DNA of 64,000 bases, taken from positions 42,636-106,635 of the forward strand of contig NZ_FOVJ01000008.1 of NCBI RefSeq assembly GCF_900115125.1. The letters are read 5' to 3'. The position numbers were made by a program, and so were the translations under genes. Shown piece by piece: positions 46,791 through 55,215 of the stretch (the first letter of the stretch is position 1; each line of letters opens with the position of its first letter). The notes under the pieces are model-generated. The model saw nothing but the letters and a program-made list of their open reading frames with translations. It ran no database searches and was not told the DNA's origin. Source of the stretch: Nitrosospira briensis (GTDB lineage Bacteria; Pseudomonadota; Gammaproteobacteria; Burkholderiales; Nitrosomonadaceae).

Positions 46791-49010
46791 GTGCTGTGCA
46801 ACAATGCGTCTGCTGCCCGCTCTTCGTGCACCCCGGCGCCACTGCGCCTTAAGCTGCTGTCTTTTGCCATTCGCATGGCCTTCGCAGGCTTGGTGTCTGG
46901 CGGATTCGTGAACCATGTTCATGCCCAAACTGCGCCGCAGGCAAAGGAAGCGGCCGCCGGAGGTGTGGCGACGCTCCCTGAGATGAAAGTCAGCGCAGAA
47001 CGGCCTGATGAGCTTCCCCAGCCCTATGCGGGCGGACAAGTCGCCCGCGGCGGCCGGCTTGGGATACTCGGCAATACGGACATCATGAAAGCGCCTTTAA
47101 GCATCAGCAGCTATACATCGCAGATGATCCGGGACCAGCAGGCAATCACGGCGGCTGACCTCTTGTCCAAGGATCCTTCAGTCCGCTCTACCGGTCAGAG
47201 GGGTGGCGTCGTCGATTCTTTCTATATTCGTGGCTTTCCGATCGGTGAAGGCAACGTGGGAGAACTTGCCTTCGACGGACAGTACGGGGTAGCGCCCAAT
47301 TACCGGATATTCACAGAGTACGCCGAGCGGGTCGAGGTGATAAAGGGACCTGCCGCCCTGCTGTACGGCATGTCCCCGAACAGCGGCGTAGGCGGCGTCA
47401 TCAATATTGTTCCAAAGCGCGCATCTCCAACCGACTTGACACGGCTTACGGGCACCTACATGTCCAATACTCAGGGCGGCGGGCATCTCGATGTCAGCCG
47501 GCGGTTTGGTGCTGATCGCCAGTTCGGCATCCGGCTCAACGGTAGTCATCACCAGGGTAATACGCCGTTGGACAACCAGTTCCGTCAGGCGGATGTCGGT
47601 GCCGTGGCACTCGACTATCAGGGCGAAAGGTTTCGGGCGACGCTTGATGCCCTTGGGCAGTATGAGCGGTTCAAGGCTCCACAGCGCCCATTCCTGGTTG
47701 CCGCGGACATTGACGTGCCCTCGGCGCCCAACGGCAGGCGCAACGTAACACAGCCTTGGGGCCGGTCGACGATCGAGGACGTCTCGCTCCTGTTCAAGAC
47801 GGAATACGATATCTCGGATTCGCTGACACTGTTCGGCAGTGTCGGCGGATCCCACTCGTGGGTAGACCGGCTCTCGGATCAGACCCCGATGATCCTGAAT
47901 GCGGCCGGCGATACCACGTCGACGCCAATGCGCTTCAGGTTCGGCGTCAACCGCTCCAGCGCCGATGGCGGAGTGCGCGCCCGATTCAATACGGGGCCCA
48001 TTCGCCACACTGTGACACTTCAGGGGAGCGGTTATCGTGATCGTCTGGAGCGAGGCTCCAGCACTGGCACGGCCGTGTTGTCGAACATGTATTCCCCGGT
48101 TGACCGTCCCGGTCAAGACCTGGCGAGGCCCGATCTGATGAAAATTTCGGAGACAGAATTCTACGGAGGCGCATTAACCGATGTCTTGTCTATAGCCGAC
48201 GAGCGCGTGCTGCTTACGCTCGGTGTGCGCTTGCAGCAGATCCACTCGGAAAACTTCGGGCCAACGGGCGCCGTCACGTCTTCCTACAGCAGGCTTGCTG
48301 CCACCCCGCTGGCTGGTCTCGTCGTGAGGCCGTGGCAAAACGTCTCGATCTACGCCAATCGTATGGAAGGGCTAAGCAAGGGTGACATTGCACCACAGAT
48401 TGCGGCTAATGCCGGCCAGATCTTCGCGCCCTACAAGACCGAGCAAGTCGAGGTCGGCGTCAAGATTGATTATGGCCGCTTGATCACTACGCTTAGTCTC
48501 TTCGAGATCAAAAGGCCTAGCGGCCAGCTCACCGGCAACGTCTTTGCCGTAGATAGTGAGCAGCGCAACCGTGGCCTGGAACTCGCCCTGTTTGGCGAAC
48601 CCATGTCAGGCGTTCGGTTGCTTGGCGGCATGACGCTGTTCGATGCCGAGTTGACGAAGACCAGCAGCGCGGCAACAGTGGGCAACAAGCCGGTCGGTGT
48701 GCCGTCGTTGCAAGCCAATCTTGGCGCTGAATGGGATGTGCAATGGCTGCCCGGCTTCACCTTGACCGGAAATCTTATTCATACCGGAAAGCGATATATC
48801 AACCAGGCGAATACGCAAAGTGTGCCTTCCTGGACGACATTTGACTTTGGCGCACGCTACAGCGCGAAGGTCCTTGGAAAATCCACCACCGTCCGGGGCA
48901 GTGTACTTAATGCATTCGATACTAACCACTGGTCAGGCGTGGCCTCTTTCAGCACTTTATCGCTAGGTACGCCGCGCACCGTACTGGTATCGGCTACAGT
49001 CGACTTTTGA
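46791..49010 (+). CDS. TonB-dependent siderophore receptor
   Basis: This is a 739-residue outer-membrane receptor. A long signal peptide (cleavage near NHVHAQ) is followed by a TonB-box-like segment (LPEMKVSAE). A plug domain follows, with the motif GVVDSFYIRGF and VEVIKGPAALLYGMSPNSGVGGVINIVPKR. The remainder is a 22-strand barrel ending in Phe (VSATVDF). Length and plug features fit catecholate/hydroxamate siderophore receptors of the FhuA/FpvA class. I prefer the GTG at 46791, which has AAGGA seven bases upstream, over an earlier TTG. Substrate unknown; the Fur-type promoter supports iron regulation. Confidence 0.93.
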   Translation: MLCNNASAARSSCTPAPLRLKLLSFAIRMAFAGLVSGGFVNHVHAQTAPQAKEAAAGGVATLPEMKVSAERPDELPQPYAGGQVARGGRLGILGNTDIMKAPLSISSYTSQMIRDQQAITAADLLSKDPSVRSTGQRGGVVDSFYIRGFPIGEGNVGELAFDGQYGVAPNYRIFTEYAERVEVIKGPAALLYGMSPNSGVGGVINIVPKRASPTDLTRLTGTYMSNTQGGGHLDVSRRFGADRQFGIRLNGSHHQGNTPLDNQFRQADVGAVALDYQGERFRATLDALGQYERFKAPQRPFLVAADIDVPSAPNGRRNVTQPWGRSTIEDVSLLFKTEYDISDSLTLFGSVGGSHSWVDRLSDQTPMILNAAGDTTSTPMRFRFGVNRSSADGGVRARFNTGPIRHTVTLQGSGYRDRLERGSSTGTAVLSNMYSPVDRPGQDLARPDLMKISETEFYGGALTDVLSIADERVLLTLGVRLQQIHSENFGPTGAVTSSYSRLAATPLAGLVVRPWQNVSIYANRMEGLSKGDIAPQIAANAGQIFAPYKTEQVEVGVKIDYGRLITTLSLFEIKRPSGQLTGNVFAVDSEQRNRGLELALFGEPMSGVRLLGGMTLFDAELTKTSSAATVGNKPVGVPSLQANLGAEWDVQWLPGFTLTGNLIHTGKRYINQANTQSVPSWTTFDFGARYSAKVLGKSTTVRGSVLNAFDTNHWSGVASFSTLSLGTPRTVLVSATVDF

Positions 49011-49525
49011 GTTGAGATGGAGCACGACTTGTAGAACTTGCTGTAGTAATTGATCGAACCTGCAGTACGGGTGACGCTGGGGGCCAGTTCTTCAATGCAA
49101 GTCGAGTCCATCGGCGTGTCCTTCCAGCTACCATCGTTTGCCGGCTCGACTTCGCTTTACGTTCATAACGTATATCGAGCAGGAACTCGTCCCACGACGT
49201 ACCTTTGTGAGTGTGCCTGGCCCGGCCATAGCGATTGCGTATTGCCTCCAGACAGATCCACTTTCCATGCTTGCCCAAGTTAATAGCCCCTGCTGGATTT
49301 GGTTGCCGACAATTTGAGGCAACGTGCCCACTTGATGCCTCCTCCAGTTACTTTTTCCTTGAGGCAATCCGCTTTTGGAAAATTTTCGTGCTCGACAGGC
49401 AAATGGTGTCTATGATGTAACTGACTTCGCCATCGTCTCCGTCCGTAAGCAATTAGCCGGTCCGTGTATCGGCACAAAGAAGCTTATTAGCCTGCACTTG
49501 CCATTGACCAGATGAACAGATATTT
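49011..49525. other. 515-base gap with possible gene remnants
   Basis: No family recognised. Minus-strand frames contain fragments that look protein-like, such as DEFLLDIRYERK at about 49160-49200 and VTRTAGSINYYSKFYKSC near 49030-49080, but they are in different frames and broken by stops. They could be a decayed transposase or another gene. The right part presumably holds the promoter of the arsenic/phosphate operon; I saw no Pho box or ArsR-type inverted repeat that I would defend. Confidence 0.35.
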
Positions 49526-50269
49526 ATGCGAACTGCGAACCGGCAAGAAGCCGGTGGTGCCCAAGCCGCTTTAGTACTGGTGTGTAAACGGCCGGCATCG
49601 GGCATCGGCAAGCAACGGCTTGCCGCCCGTTTGGGCCAGGAGACGGCGAGCCGCATCGCCGAGGCACTGCTCGCCTGCGCCCTGGAAGACGCACGCCACT
49701 GGCCCGGTCCTGTGATAATCGCGCCTTCACGTTCGGCTGATTATGCCTGGGCCGACGCACTATTGCCGGAAATGCGGTCTAAAGTGGATGTGAAACCGCA
49801 ATCAGCCGGGAATCTGGGACAGCGGTTGAATGCACTGGATCACGAACTGCGCGGGACAGGCCTGGAACAACTGGTATACATCGGAAGTGATGCTCCCGCA
49901 CTGACAGCCGCGGATTATGCAACAGCTATCAGAGCCTTGCCGAATTATGATGTCGTGTTGAAACCGGCAGTGGACGGAGGCGTGGTGCTGATGGCCAGCC
50001 GCCGGCACTGGCCGGCCCTGGACGGCCTGGCATGGAGCACGGCCCGTCTGGGCACAGACCTGGCTCGCTGTTGCCGGGCAGCGGGCCACTCCATGGCCGA
50101 GCTGGCTCACAGTTTCGATGTAGACGAAGAGGACGACGTCGTTCGACTGATTACGGCGCTGAAAGCGGATCGGCGGCCGGCACGGAGAGCCCTGCATTTA
50201 TTGGCATGCGAGCTTTTCCGGTCACGGAATACAGGAGATTCAGGGGAAGAAAGCCGTGTTGAATCTTAG
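49526..50269 (+). CDS. TIGR04282-type (DUF2064) arsenosugar-cluster glycosyltransferase
   Basis: A 247-residue nucleotidyl/glycosyl-transferase-like protein of the DUF2064 family. The nucleotide-binding start is ALVLVCKRPASGIGKQRLAARLG, followed by the family IGSDAPALTAADY and VVLKPAVDGGVVLMAS. DUF2064 genes are named arsenosugar-biosynthesis glycosyltransferases because they accompany ArsM, and here ArsM is two genes downstream. It is the first gene of a ten-gene rightward run. Its 3' end overlaps the next gene by 14 bases. The exact sugar donor and acceptor are unproven. Confidence 0.88.
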   Translation: MRTANRQEAGGAQAALVLVCKRPASGIGKQRLAARLGQETASRIAEALLACALEDARHWPGPVIIAPSRSADYAWADALLPEMRSKVDVKPQSAGNLGQRLNALDHELRGTGLEQLVYIGSDAPALTAADYATAIRALPNYDVVLKPAVDGGVVLMASRRHWPALDGLAWSTARLGTDLARCCRAAGHSMAELAHSFDVDEEDDVVRLITALKADRRPARRALHLLACELFRSRNTGDSGEESRVES

Positions 50270-50942
50270 TGTCATTATTCCTTGCTACCGCGATGAGGAT
50301 AAATTGGCTGACCTCCTCGCCCAGTTGCGAAGCCTGTATCGCCGGCCGCTGGAGATCATCGTGGTGGATGGCGCCAGTGCCGGCACATGTCGTAGCGTGT
50401 GCGATCAATACAAGGCGCGCTGGGTTGCGAGCGAACCCTGCCGAGGGTCTCAATTACTTACGGGCGCTTCGCTGGCACAAGGTGACGCATTATGGTTTTT
50501 GCACGCTGACAACCGGCTGCCGCCGGATCCGATAGGGGCGATGGAGCGCTCTTTTGAGCAAGGCGCAGTGGGCGGCTATTTTTGCTTCCGTTTTGATGCG
50601 CCGCGCGCCCGGGCCGCCTTACTGCTGGAGCCGGCTATCGCTTTTCGCTGCCGTTTTGGCGTCCCTTATGGCGATCAGGGCTTATTCATGACTCGGCAGG
50701 CTTATTTCAGCGCCGGCGGACATTCGCCCTGGCCCCTGTTCGAGGAAGTGTCTTTAGTGCGTGGATTGCGCCGCCTGGGGCGCTTTATGCCTTTGCGTGA
50801 ATCCATTTTCGTCGACCCCCGGCGCTGGCATCGCGATGGCTGGTGGCGCCGGACATGGGTAAACCGCAATCTGGCGTTAGCCTTTGCACGCGGCGTAGCG
50901 CCGGAAAAACTGGCCGCTCGCTATCGTTCCAAAACCAATTGA
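50256..50942 (+). CDS. TIGR04283-type arsenosugar-cluster glycosyltransferase (GT2)
   Basis: A 228-residue GT-A family 2 glycosyltransferase. It starts LSVIIPCYRDEDKL, has the IIVVDGAS nucleotide-binding segment, the metal-binding region ALWFLHADNRLP (DxD-like HADN), and the acceptor motif PYGDQGLFMTRQAYFSAGG with FEEVSLVRGLRRLG. It pairs with the preceding DUF2064 gene exactly as in known arsenosugar-type loci. The start is GTG with GGGGAAG upstream, overlapping the previous gene. The role inferred is transfer of a sugar onto an arsenical or lipid; not demonstrated. Confidence 0.9.
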   Translation: MLNLSVIIPCYRDEDKLADLLAQLRSLYRRPLEIIVVDGASAGTCRSVCDQYKARWVASEPCRGSQLLTGASLAQGDALWFLHADNRLPPDPIGAMERSFEQGAVGGYFCFRFDAPRARAALLLEPAIAFRCRFGVPYGDQGLFMTRQAYFSAGGHSPWPLFEEVSLVRGLRRLGRFMPLRESIFVDPRRWHRDGWWRRTWVNRNLALAFARGVAPEKLAARYRSKTN

Positions 50943-50964
50943 ATCCAATCACGAGGTAAATATC

Positions 50965-52017
50965 ATGCATGACGCTGTCCAGCAATACTACGGCGATACC
51001 CTCAGTTCTTCGCTCGATCTTCAGACCAACGCGTGCACGACGGATGCCGGTTTACCTGAATACGTAAAGCCGATACTGGCGCAGATACATGATGAGGTGC
51101 TGACACGCTATTACGGCTGTGGCCTGATACTGCCGGAATCGCTCGAAGGCTTGACCGTACTTGATCTCGGCTGTGGTGCAGGACGCGATGTTTACGTGCT
51201 ATCCAAACTGGTCGGCGAGCATGGCCGCGTAATCGGGGTGGATATGACTGAAGAGCAACTGACTATCGCGCGCCGTCACGAGGAGTACCATCGCAAGGTG
51301 TTTGGCTATGGCACAGGCAATGTGCGTTTTTTGCAAGGTTATATCGAGCGGCTCTCGGAACTCCAACTCGCCGATGCCAGCGTGGACATAATAGTGTCCA
51401 ATTGTGTGCTCAACCTTGCGCCCGACAAGGCGGCGGTGCTGCGGGAGGCCTGGCGCGTGCTCAAGCCGGGGGGCGAACTTTATTTTTCAGACGTTTATAC
51501 CGACCGGCGGGTACCGAAAGCGCTTACCGGCGATCCGGTGCTATACGGCGAGTGCTTGAGTGGCGCGCTGTACTGGAACGATTTCCTTAACCTGTCCCGT
51601 GAGCATGGCTTTGCCGATCCCAGGCTGGTTGATGATCGCAGTATCGCCGTCGGCAATGCGGAACTGGCTGCGCGCACCGGGAACATCCGCTTTTACTCTG
51701 CAACCTACAGACTGTTCAAGCTGGACAGACTGGAGCCAGCCTGTGAGGACTACGGTCAGGCCGTGGTTTATCGTGGCACGATACCGCATCATCCTCATGT
51801 GTTTGTGCTCGACAAGCACCATCGCATCGAGACCGGCAAGCATTTTCCCGTGTGCGGCAATACCTGGCTTATGCTGCACGATACGCGGCTCGCCGCTCAT
51901 TTTGACTTCCACGGTAATTTTGAGCGCCACTACGGCATCTTCCCGGGTTGTGGCATGGGCCTGCCCTTTGACGATAGTACCGAAGCCAGTGGCAATCGAT
52001 CAGATGGATGCTGCTAG
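50965..52017 (+). CDS. arsM: Arsenite S-adenosylmethionine methyltransferase
   Basis: A 350-residue ArsM that methylates As(III) to methyl- and dimethyl-arsenicals using SAM. The SAM motif I is VLDLGCGAGRDVYVL (near residue 65). Four cysteines fall at 24, 52, 147 and 197, the same spacing as Cys44, Cys72, Cys174 and Cys224 of the characterised algal CmArsM, so As(III) binding should be intact. Surrounding motifs YYGCGLILPE, SNCVLNLAPDK and YGECLSGALYW are typical. The C-terminal domain ends in Cys-Cys and also contains PGCGMGLPF. It is preceded by two arsenosugar-type glycosyltransferases and followed by a radical SAM gene. Confidence 0.94.
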   Translation: MHDAVQQYYGDTLSSSLDLQTNACTTDAGLPEYVKPILAQIHDEVLTRYYGCGLILPESLEGLTVLDLGCGAGRDVYVLSKLVGEHGRVIGVDMTEEQLTIARRHEEYHRKVFGYGTGNVRFLQGYIERLSELQLADASVDIIVSNCVLNLAPDKAAVLREAWRVLKPGGELYFSDVYTDRRVPKALTGDPVLYGECLSGALYWNDFLNLSREHGFADPRLVDDRSIAVGNAELAARTGNIRFYSATYRLFKLDRLEPACEDYGQAVVYRGTIPHHPHVFVLDKHHRIETGKHFPVCGNTWLMLHDTRLAAHFDFHGNFERHYGIFPGCGMGLPFDDSTEASGNRSDGCC

Positions 52018-52973
52018 CCATGAACATCGGGTCTGACGAGCTTGCTCCTGTGCGCGGCGACCGAACCCGTCGTCCTCGATCCTGGCATCGCACCCAAGAC
52101 AATGAGTCCCGGGGATTTATTCATTCGCACACGCTGGATGAATTATGGTTTCACACCGGGACTGCCTGTAACCTCTCCTGCCCATTCTGCCTGGAAGGTT
52201 CAAAACCGGGAGATAACCGCGTACAAATGTTACGCTTTGACGAGGCCGTCCCTTTTGTGGACGAGGCGATCGGCCTTGGTGTCAAACAATTTTCCTTCAC
52301 CGGGGGTGAACCGTTCGTCAACAAGGATATAGTACGCATCCTTGATTATGCGTTGCTGCACAAGCCTTGCCTGGTGCTGACCAATGCGACCGAGCCGCTG
52401 ATAAAGCGCCTCAACCAGATGGAATCCCTGCTTGACCGCCCGAATCCGCTGACTTTCCGTGTCAGCCTTGATTACCCGGACCCGGCGCGCCATGACGCCA
52501 GCCGTGGCGAAGGCATGTTCGCTTGCGCACTTGAAGCCCTGCGAAAACTTCATGTAATGGGATTCCGTGTATCTGTTGCCAGCCAATTCATGCCTGGTAC
52601 CGAAGCGGATGTCGTCTCAGAGCGTTTTGCCGGAATTTTCCGCGCTGCCGGCCTACCGGACGATCTGCCGCGTATCGAGTTTCCTGAATTCCATCCTCCC
52701 GGCGCGCAGGTAAACCCACCGGCGATCACTGAGCACTGCATGGCCCACTTTCACACGGAAGAGACCCGGCGTGCCTTCATGTGCGCGTACAGCAGGATGG
52801 TTGCGAAAAGTAATGGCCGCCCATCGGTTTATGCCTGTACCCTCGTCGATGACGATCCGGATTACATCCTTGGAGAAACCCTGGCGGAAGCCATTCAGGT
52901 TCCCGTGAGCATGAAACACCACCGCTGCTATAGCTGTTTCAAATACGGAGCCTCATGCAGCGAGCGAAAATGA
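52008..52973 (+). CDS. Radical SAM enzyme of an arsenic cluster, not ArsS
   Basis: A 321-residue radical SAM protein. The cluster motif is Cys54-x3-Cys58-x2-Cys61 in GTACNLSCPFC, followed by FSFTGGEPFVNKDI (glycine-rich SAM motif). The C-terminal part carries Cys277 (VYACTL) and Cys307, Cys310 and Cys317 (RCYSCFKYGASC), a twitch/SPASM-like set that could bind a second 4Fe-4S cluster or a thiophilic metalloid. It lacks the N-terminal layout of the arsenosugar radical SAM ArsS. It overlaps ArsM by ten bases (or begins at the ATG 52020, three bases after the ArsM stop). A function in C-As bond chemistry is inferred only from this pairing. Confidence 0.82.
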   Translation: MLLAMNIGSDELAPVRGDRTRRPRSWHRTQDNESRGFIHSHTLDELWFHTGTACNLSCPFCLEGSKPGDNRVQMLRFDEAVPFVDEAIGLGVKQFSFTGGEPFVNKDIVRILDYALLHKPCLVLTNATEPLIKRLNQMESLLDRPNPLTFRVSLDYPDPARHDASRGEGMFACALEALRKLHVMGFRVSVASQFMPGTEADVVSERFAGIFRAAGLPDDLPRIEFPEFHPPGAQVNPPAITEHCMAHFHTEETRRAFMCAYSRMVAKSNGRPSVYACTLVDDDPDYILGETLAEAIQVPVSMKHHRCYSCFKYGASCSERK

Positions 52974-53043
52974 ATGAAATCCAGTTCAACCGATAAGGGA
53001 CGAAAGGACGCTTTTACAGTTTTTAACTTACAGAGGCGCCCGA

Positions 53044-53712
53044 ATGAAACATTGGTGGCCGCTAGTATTGCTGGTACTGTTGGGCGGCTTATTCTTCGCT
53101 TTTGATCTCGGTCGATTCATCAGCCTCGAGTCCCTCAAAAGCGGCCGTGATGAGTTGCAGCAGGCCTATCGGGCGCGGCCATTGCAAGTGTTGGGATCGT
53201 ATGCCTTGGTTTACATCCTCATAGCCGCGCTCTCCCTGCCCGGCGCAGGCGTCATGTCATTGGCGGCCGGCGCTATTTTCGGGCTATGGGTTGGCACTCC
53301 GGTAGCGCTCATTTCCGCCAGTGTGGGCGCCACGCTCGCTTTCTGGGTGGCACGCTATGTCTTTCGCGATGTCATACAGGAACGTTTCGGTGACCGGCTG
53401 GCGGCGGTGGACGCCGGCATCAAGCGCGACGGCGGATTGTATCTTTTCACTTTGCGCCTGGTGCCGGTATTCCCATTTTTCATTATCAACCTGCTGATGG
53501 GTCTGACGGCCATCAGGAGCGGAACGTTCTTCATCGCCAGCATGTTGGGAATGTTCGCCGGTACCGCAATTTATGTCAATGCAGGGACCCAGTTAGCCTC
53601 GCTTACCCATCTCTCGGACATTCTCTCGCCAGCACTAATTGGATCTTTCGCCTTGCTTGCGGCATTTCCCTGGGTAGCGCGGTGGGGTGTAAACCGCTTG
53701 AGAAAGGGGTGA
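53044..53712 (+). CDS. TVP38/TMEM64 (VTT-domain) membrane protein
   Basis: A 222-residue integral membrane protein of the DedA/VTT superfamily. The signature stretch is SLPGAGVMSLAAGAIFGLWVG, then the partner half FTLRLVPVFPFFIINLLMG, with about six hydrophobic segments. Family members handle lipids or ions; none of the specific substrates is certain. TVP38 proteins often occur directly in front of mercuric-reductase-like flavoproteins and are sometimes fused to them; here the two are separate genes with 12 bases between. Seventy bases separate it from the radical SAM gene. Confidence 0.9.
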   Translation: MKHWWPLVLLVLLGGLFFAFDLGRFISLESLKSGRDELQQAYRARPLQVLGSYALVYILIAALSLPGAGVMSLAAGAIFGLWVGTPVALISASVGATLAFWVARYVFRDVIQERFGDRLAAVDAGIKRDGGLYLFTLRLVPVFPFFIINLLMGLTAIRSGTFFIASMLGMFAGTAIYVNAGTQLASLTHLSDILSPALIGSFALLAAFPWVARWGVNRLRKG

Positions 53713-53724
53713 GAGGATGAGGAT

Positions 53725-55194
53725 ATGAAGGGTTTGCGTTCCAGTTGGCCCAAGCCGCGGCGATTTGACCGAAATCTGGTCGTGATTGGCGCCGGGGCGG
53801 CGGGCTTGACGGCATCCTACATTGCCTCGGCCGCTCGGGCCAAAGTAACGCTGATTGAGGGGCACAAGATGGGCGGCGATTGCCTCAATTATGGCTGCGT
53901 GCCTTCCAAGGCGTTGATTCGCTCAGCTACTTTCCTGCGACAGGCAAGGCGCTGCAAAGACCTCGGCATCGCTCGCGCACCTGTCGAATATGATTTTCGC
54001 GAAATTATGGTGCGCGTGCACCACGTCATAAAAACAATCGAGCCGCATGATTCGGTGGAACGCTATAACAGACTGGGAGTGGAGGTAATTCATGGCATGG
54101 CGCATATTACTTCACCCTGGACGGTGGAGGTCAATGGGCGCACCCTGACCACGCGCGCGATTGTCATCGCCACCGGTTCTCGTCCCGTAGTCCCGCCGAT
54201 TCCAGGACTCGAGCAGGTGCGTTACTATACTTCCGACACTATCTGGTCGCTCACAGAGCGTCCGAAACAACTGGTGGTTCTGGGAGGGGGACCTGTCGGC
54301 TGCGAGTTGGCGCAGGCGTTTGCACTTCTGGACTGTCAGGTCATCCAGGTGGAAAGAACAGGCTTGATGGGACGTGAAGACCCGGATGCCGTCGCGCTGG
54401 TTGAAGCCGCACTTCGCGCAGACGGAGTACGTGTATTGACTCAAACCCATGCTATCCGCTGCCAAAGCGAGGCTGGCGGGCAGCAGTTGATCGTGCGTCA
54501 CCAGGATGGAACGGAAGAAGCGCTTCCATTCGACGCCCTGTTGTGCGCAGCAGGGCGGGTCGCTCGTACCGAAGGTTTCGGCCTGGAGGAGATGGGAATC
54601 CCGATTTGGCCGAACGGCGTCATTGAAACGGATGCATGGTTGCAGACGCTCTACCCCAACATCTATGCCTGCGGCGACGTGGCCGGACCCTATCAGTTTA
54701 CCCATGTTGCGGCCCACCAGGGCTGGTATGCTGCTGTCAATGCATTGTTCGGCAGCGTGAAGCGTTTCAAAGTGGACTATTCCATAATACCCTGGACGAC
54801 CTTTACCCACCCGGAAGTTGCCCGTGCCGGATTATCCGAGACCGAAGCGAACACGCGCGGCGTCCGGTTCGAGGTGACCCGCTACAGCCTGGAGGACCTG
54901 GACCGTGCCATTACCGACGAGGCCGCGCATGGTTTTATCAAGGTACTAACTGTGCCGGGTAAGGATCAAATACTGGGCGTGACCATTGTTGGAGCGCGCG
55001 CGGGCGACCTGCTGGCGGAATTCGTGCTGGCGATGAAGCATGGCCTCGGCCTCAAAAAGATTCTCGGCACCATCCATAGTTATCCTACCTGGCCCGAAGC
55101 CAACAAATACGTTGCAGGAGAGTGGAGGAGAGCGCACATGCCATCTCGCCTGCTTGGCTGGGTAGAGAAGTACCACGCCTGGCGACGGGGTTAG
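53725..55194 (+). CDS. Mercuric-reductase-like / dihydrolipoyl-dehydrogenase-like flavoprotein
   Basis: A 489-residue class I pyridine-nucleotide disulfide oxidoreductase. The FAD motif is VVIGAGAAGLTASYIAS. The redox pair is Cys53-x4-Cys58 in GGDCLNYGCVPSK. The NAD motif is VVLGGGPVGCELAQAF, and the C-terminal dimerisation domain ends in the HSYPTWPEANKY motif with the active-site histidine-glutamate pair. There is no N-terminal heavy-metal-binding domain and no C-terminal Cys-Cys of true mercuric reductase, so Hg(II) reduction is not supported. It probably supplies reducing equivalents or reduces a dithiol needed by its cluster. ATG 53725 is used, with GAGGATGAGG just upstream. Confidence 0.9.
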   Translation: MKGLRSSWPKPRRFDRNLVVIGAGAAGLTASYIASAARAKVTLIEGHKMGGDCLNYGCVPSKALIRSATFLRQARRCKDLGIARAPVEYDFREIMVRVHHVIKTIEPHDSVERYNRLGVEVIHGMAHITSPWTVEVNGRTLTTRAIVIATGSRPVVPPIPGLEQVRYYTSDTIWSLTERPKQLVVLGGGPVGCELAQAFALLDCQVIQVERTGLMGREDPDAVALVEAALRADGVRVLTQTHAIRCQSEAGGQQLIVRHQDGTEEALPFDALLCAAGRVARTEGFGLEEMGIPIWPNGVIETDAWLQTLYPNIYACGDVAGPYQFTHVAAHQGWYAAVNALFGSVKRFKVDYSIIPWTTFTHPEVARAGLSETEANTRGVRFEVTRYSLEDLDRAITDEAAHGFIKVLTVPGKDQILGVTIVGARAGDLLAEFVLAMKHGLGLKKILGTIHSYPTWPEANKYVAGEWRRAHMPSRLLGWVEKYHAWRRG

Positions 55195-55215
55195 GGGGCT
55201 AGGGGGATGAGGGGG
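55187..55215 (+). promoter_or_regulatory. Four-tract G-run at the pstS start (possible G-quadruplex)
   Basis: Four guanine tracts sit close together: GGGG (55187-55190), GGGGG (55194-55198), GGGGG (55202-55206) and GGGGG (55211-55215), with loops of 3, 3 and 4 bases. This is an intramolecular G-quadruplex pattern on the coding strand. It runs over the stop codon of the flavoprotein and both candidate ATGs (55207, 55216) of pstS. The same tracts could act as Shine-Dalgarno sequences, 8-9 bases ahead of each ATG, so translation of pstS could depend on whether the G-run is folded. Confidence 0.6.

Noticed and set aside
47178..48116. 312-residue minus-strand ORF in the TonB receptor gene
   Set aside because: Antisense to plug and barrel coding sequence; composition typical of a shadow.
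53725..55194. Call as mercuric reductase MerA
   Set aside because: No metal-binding N-terminal domain and no C-terminal vicinal cysteines; no other mer genes nearby.
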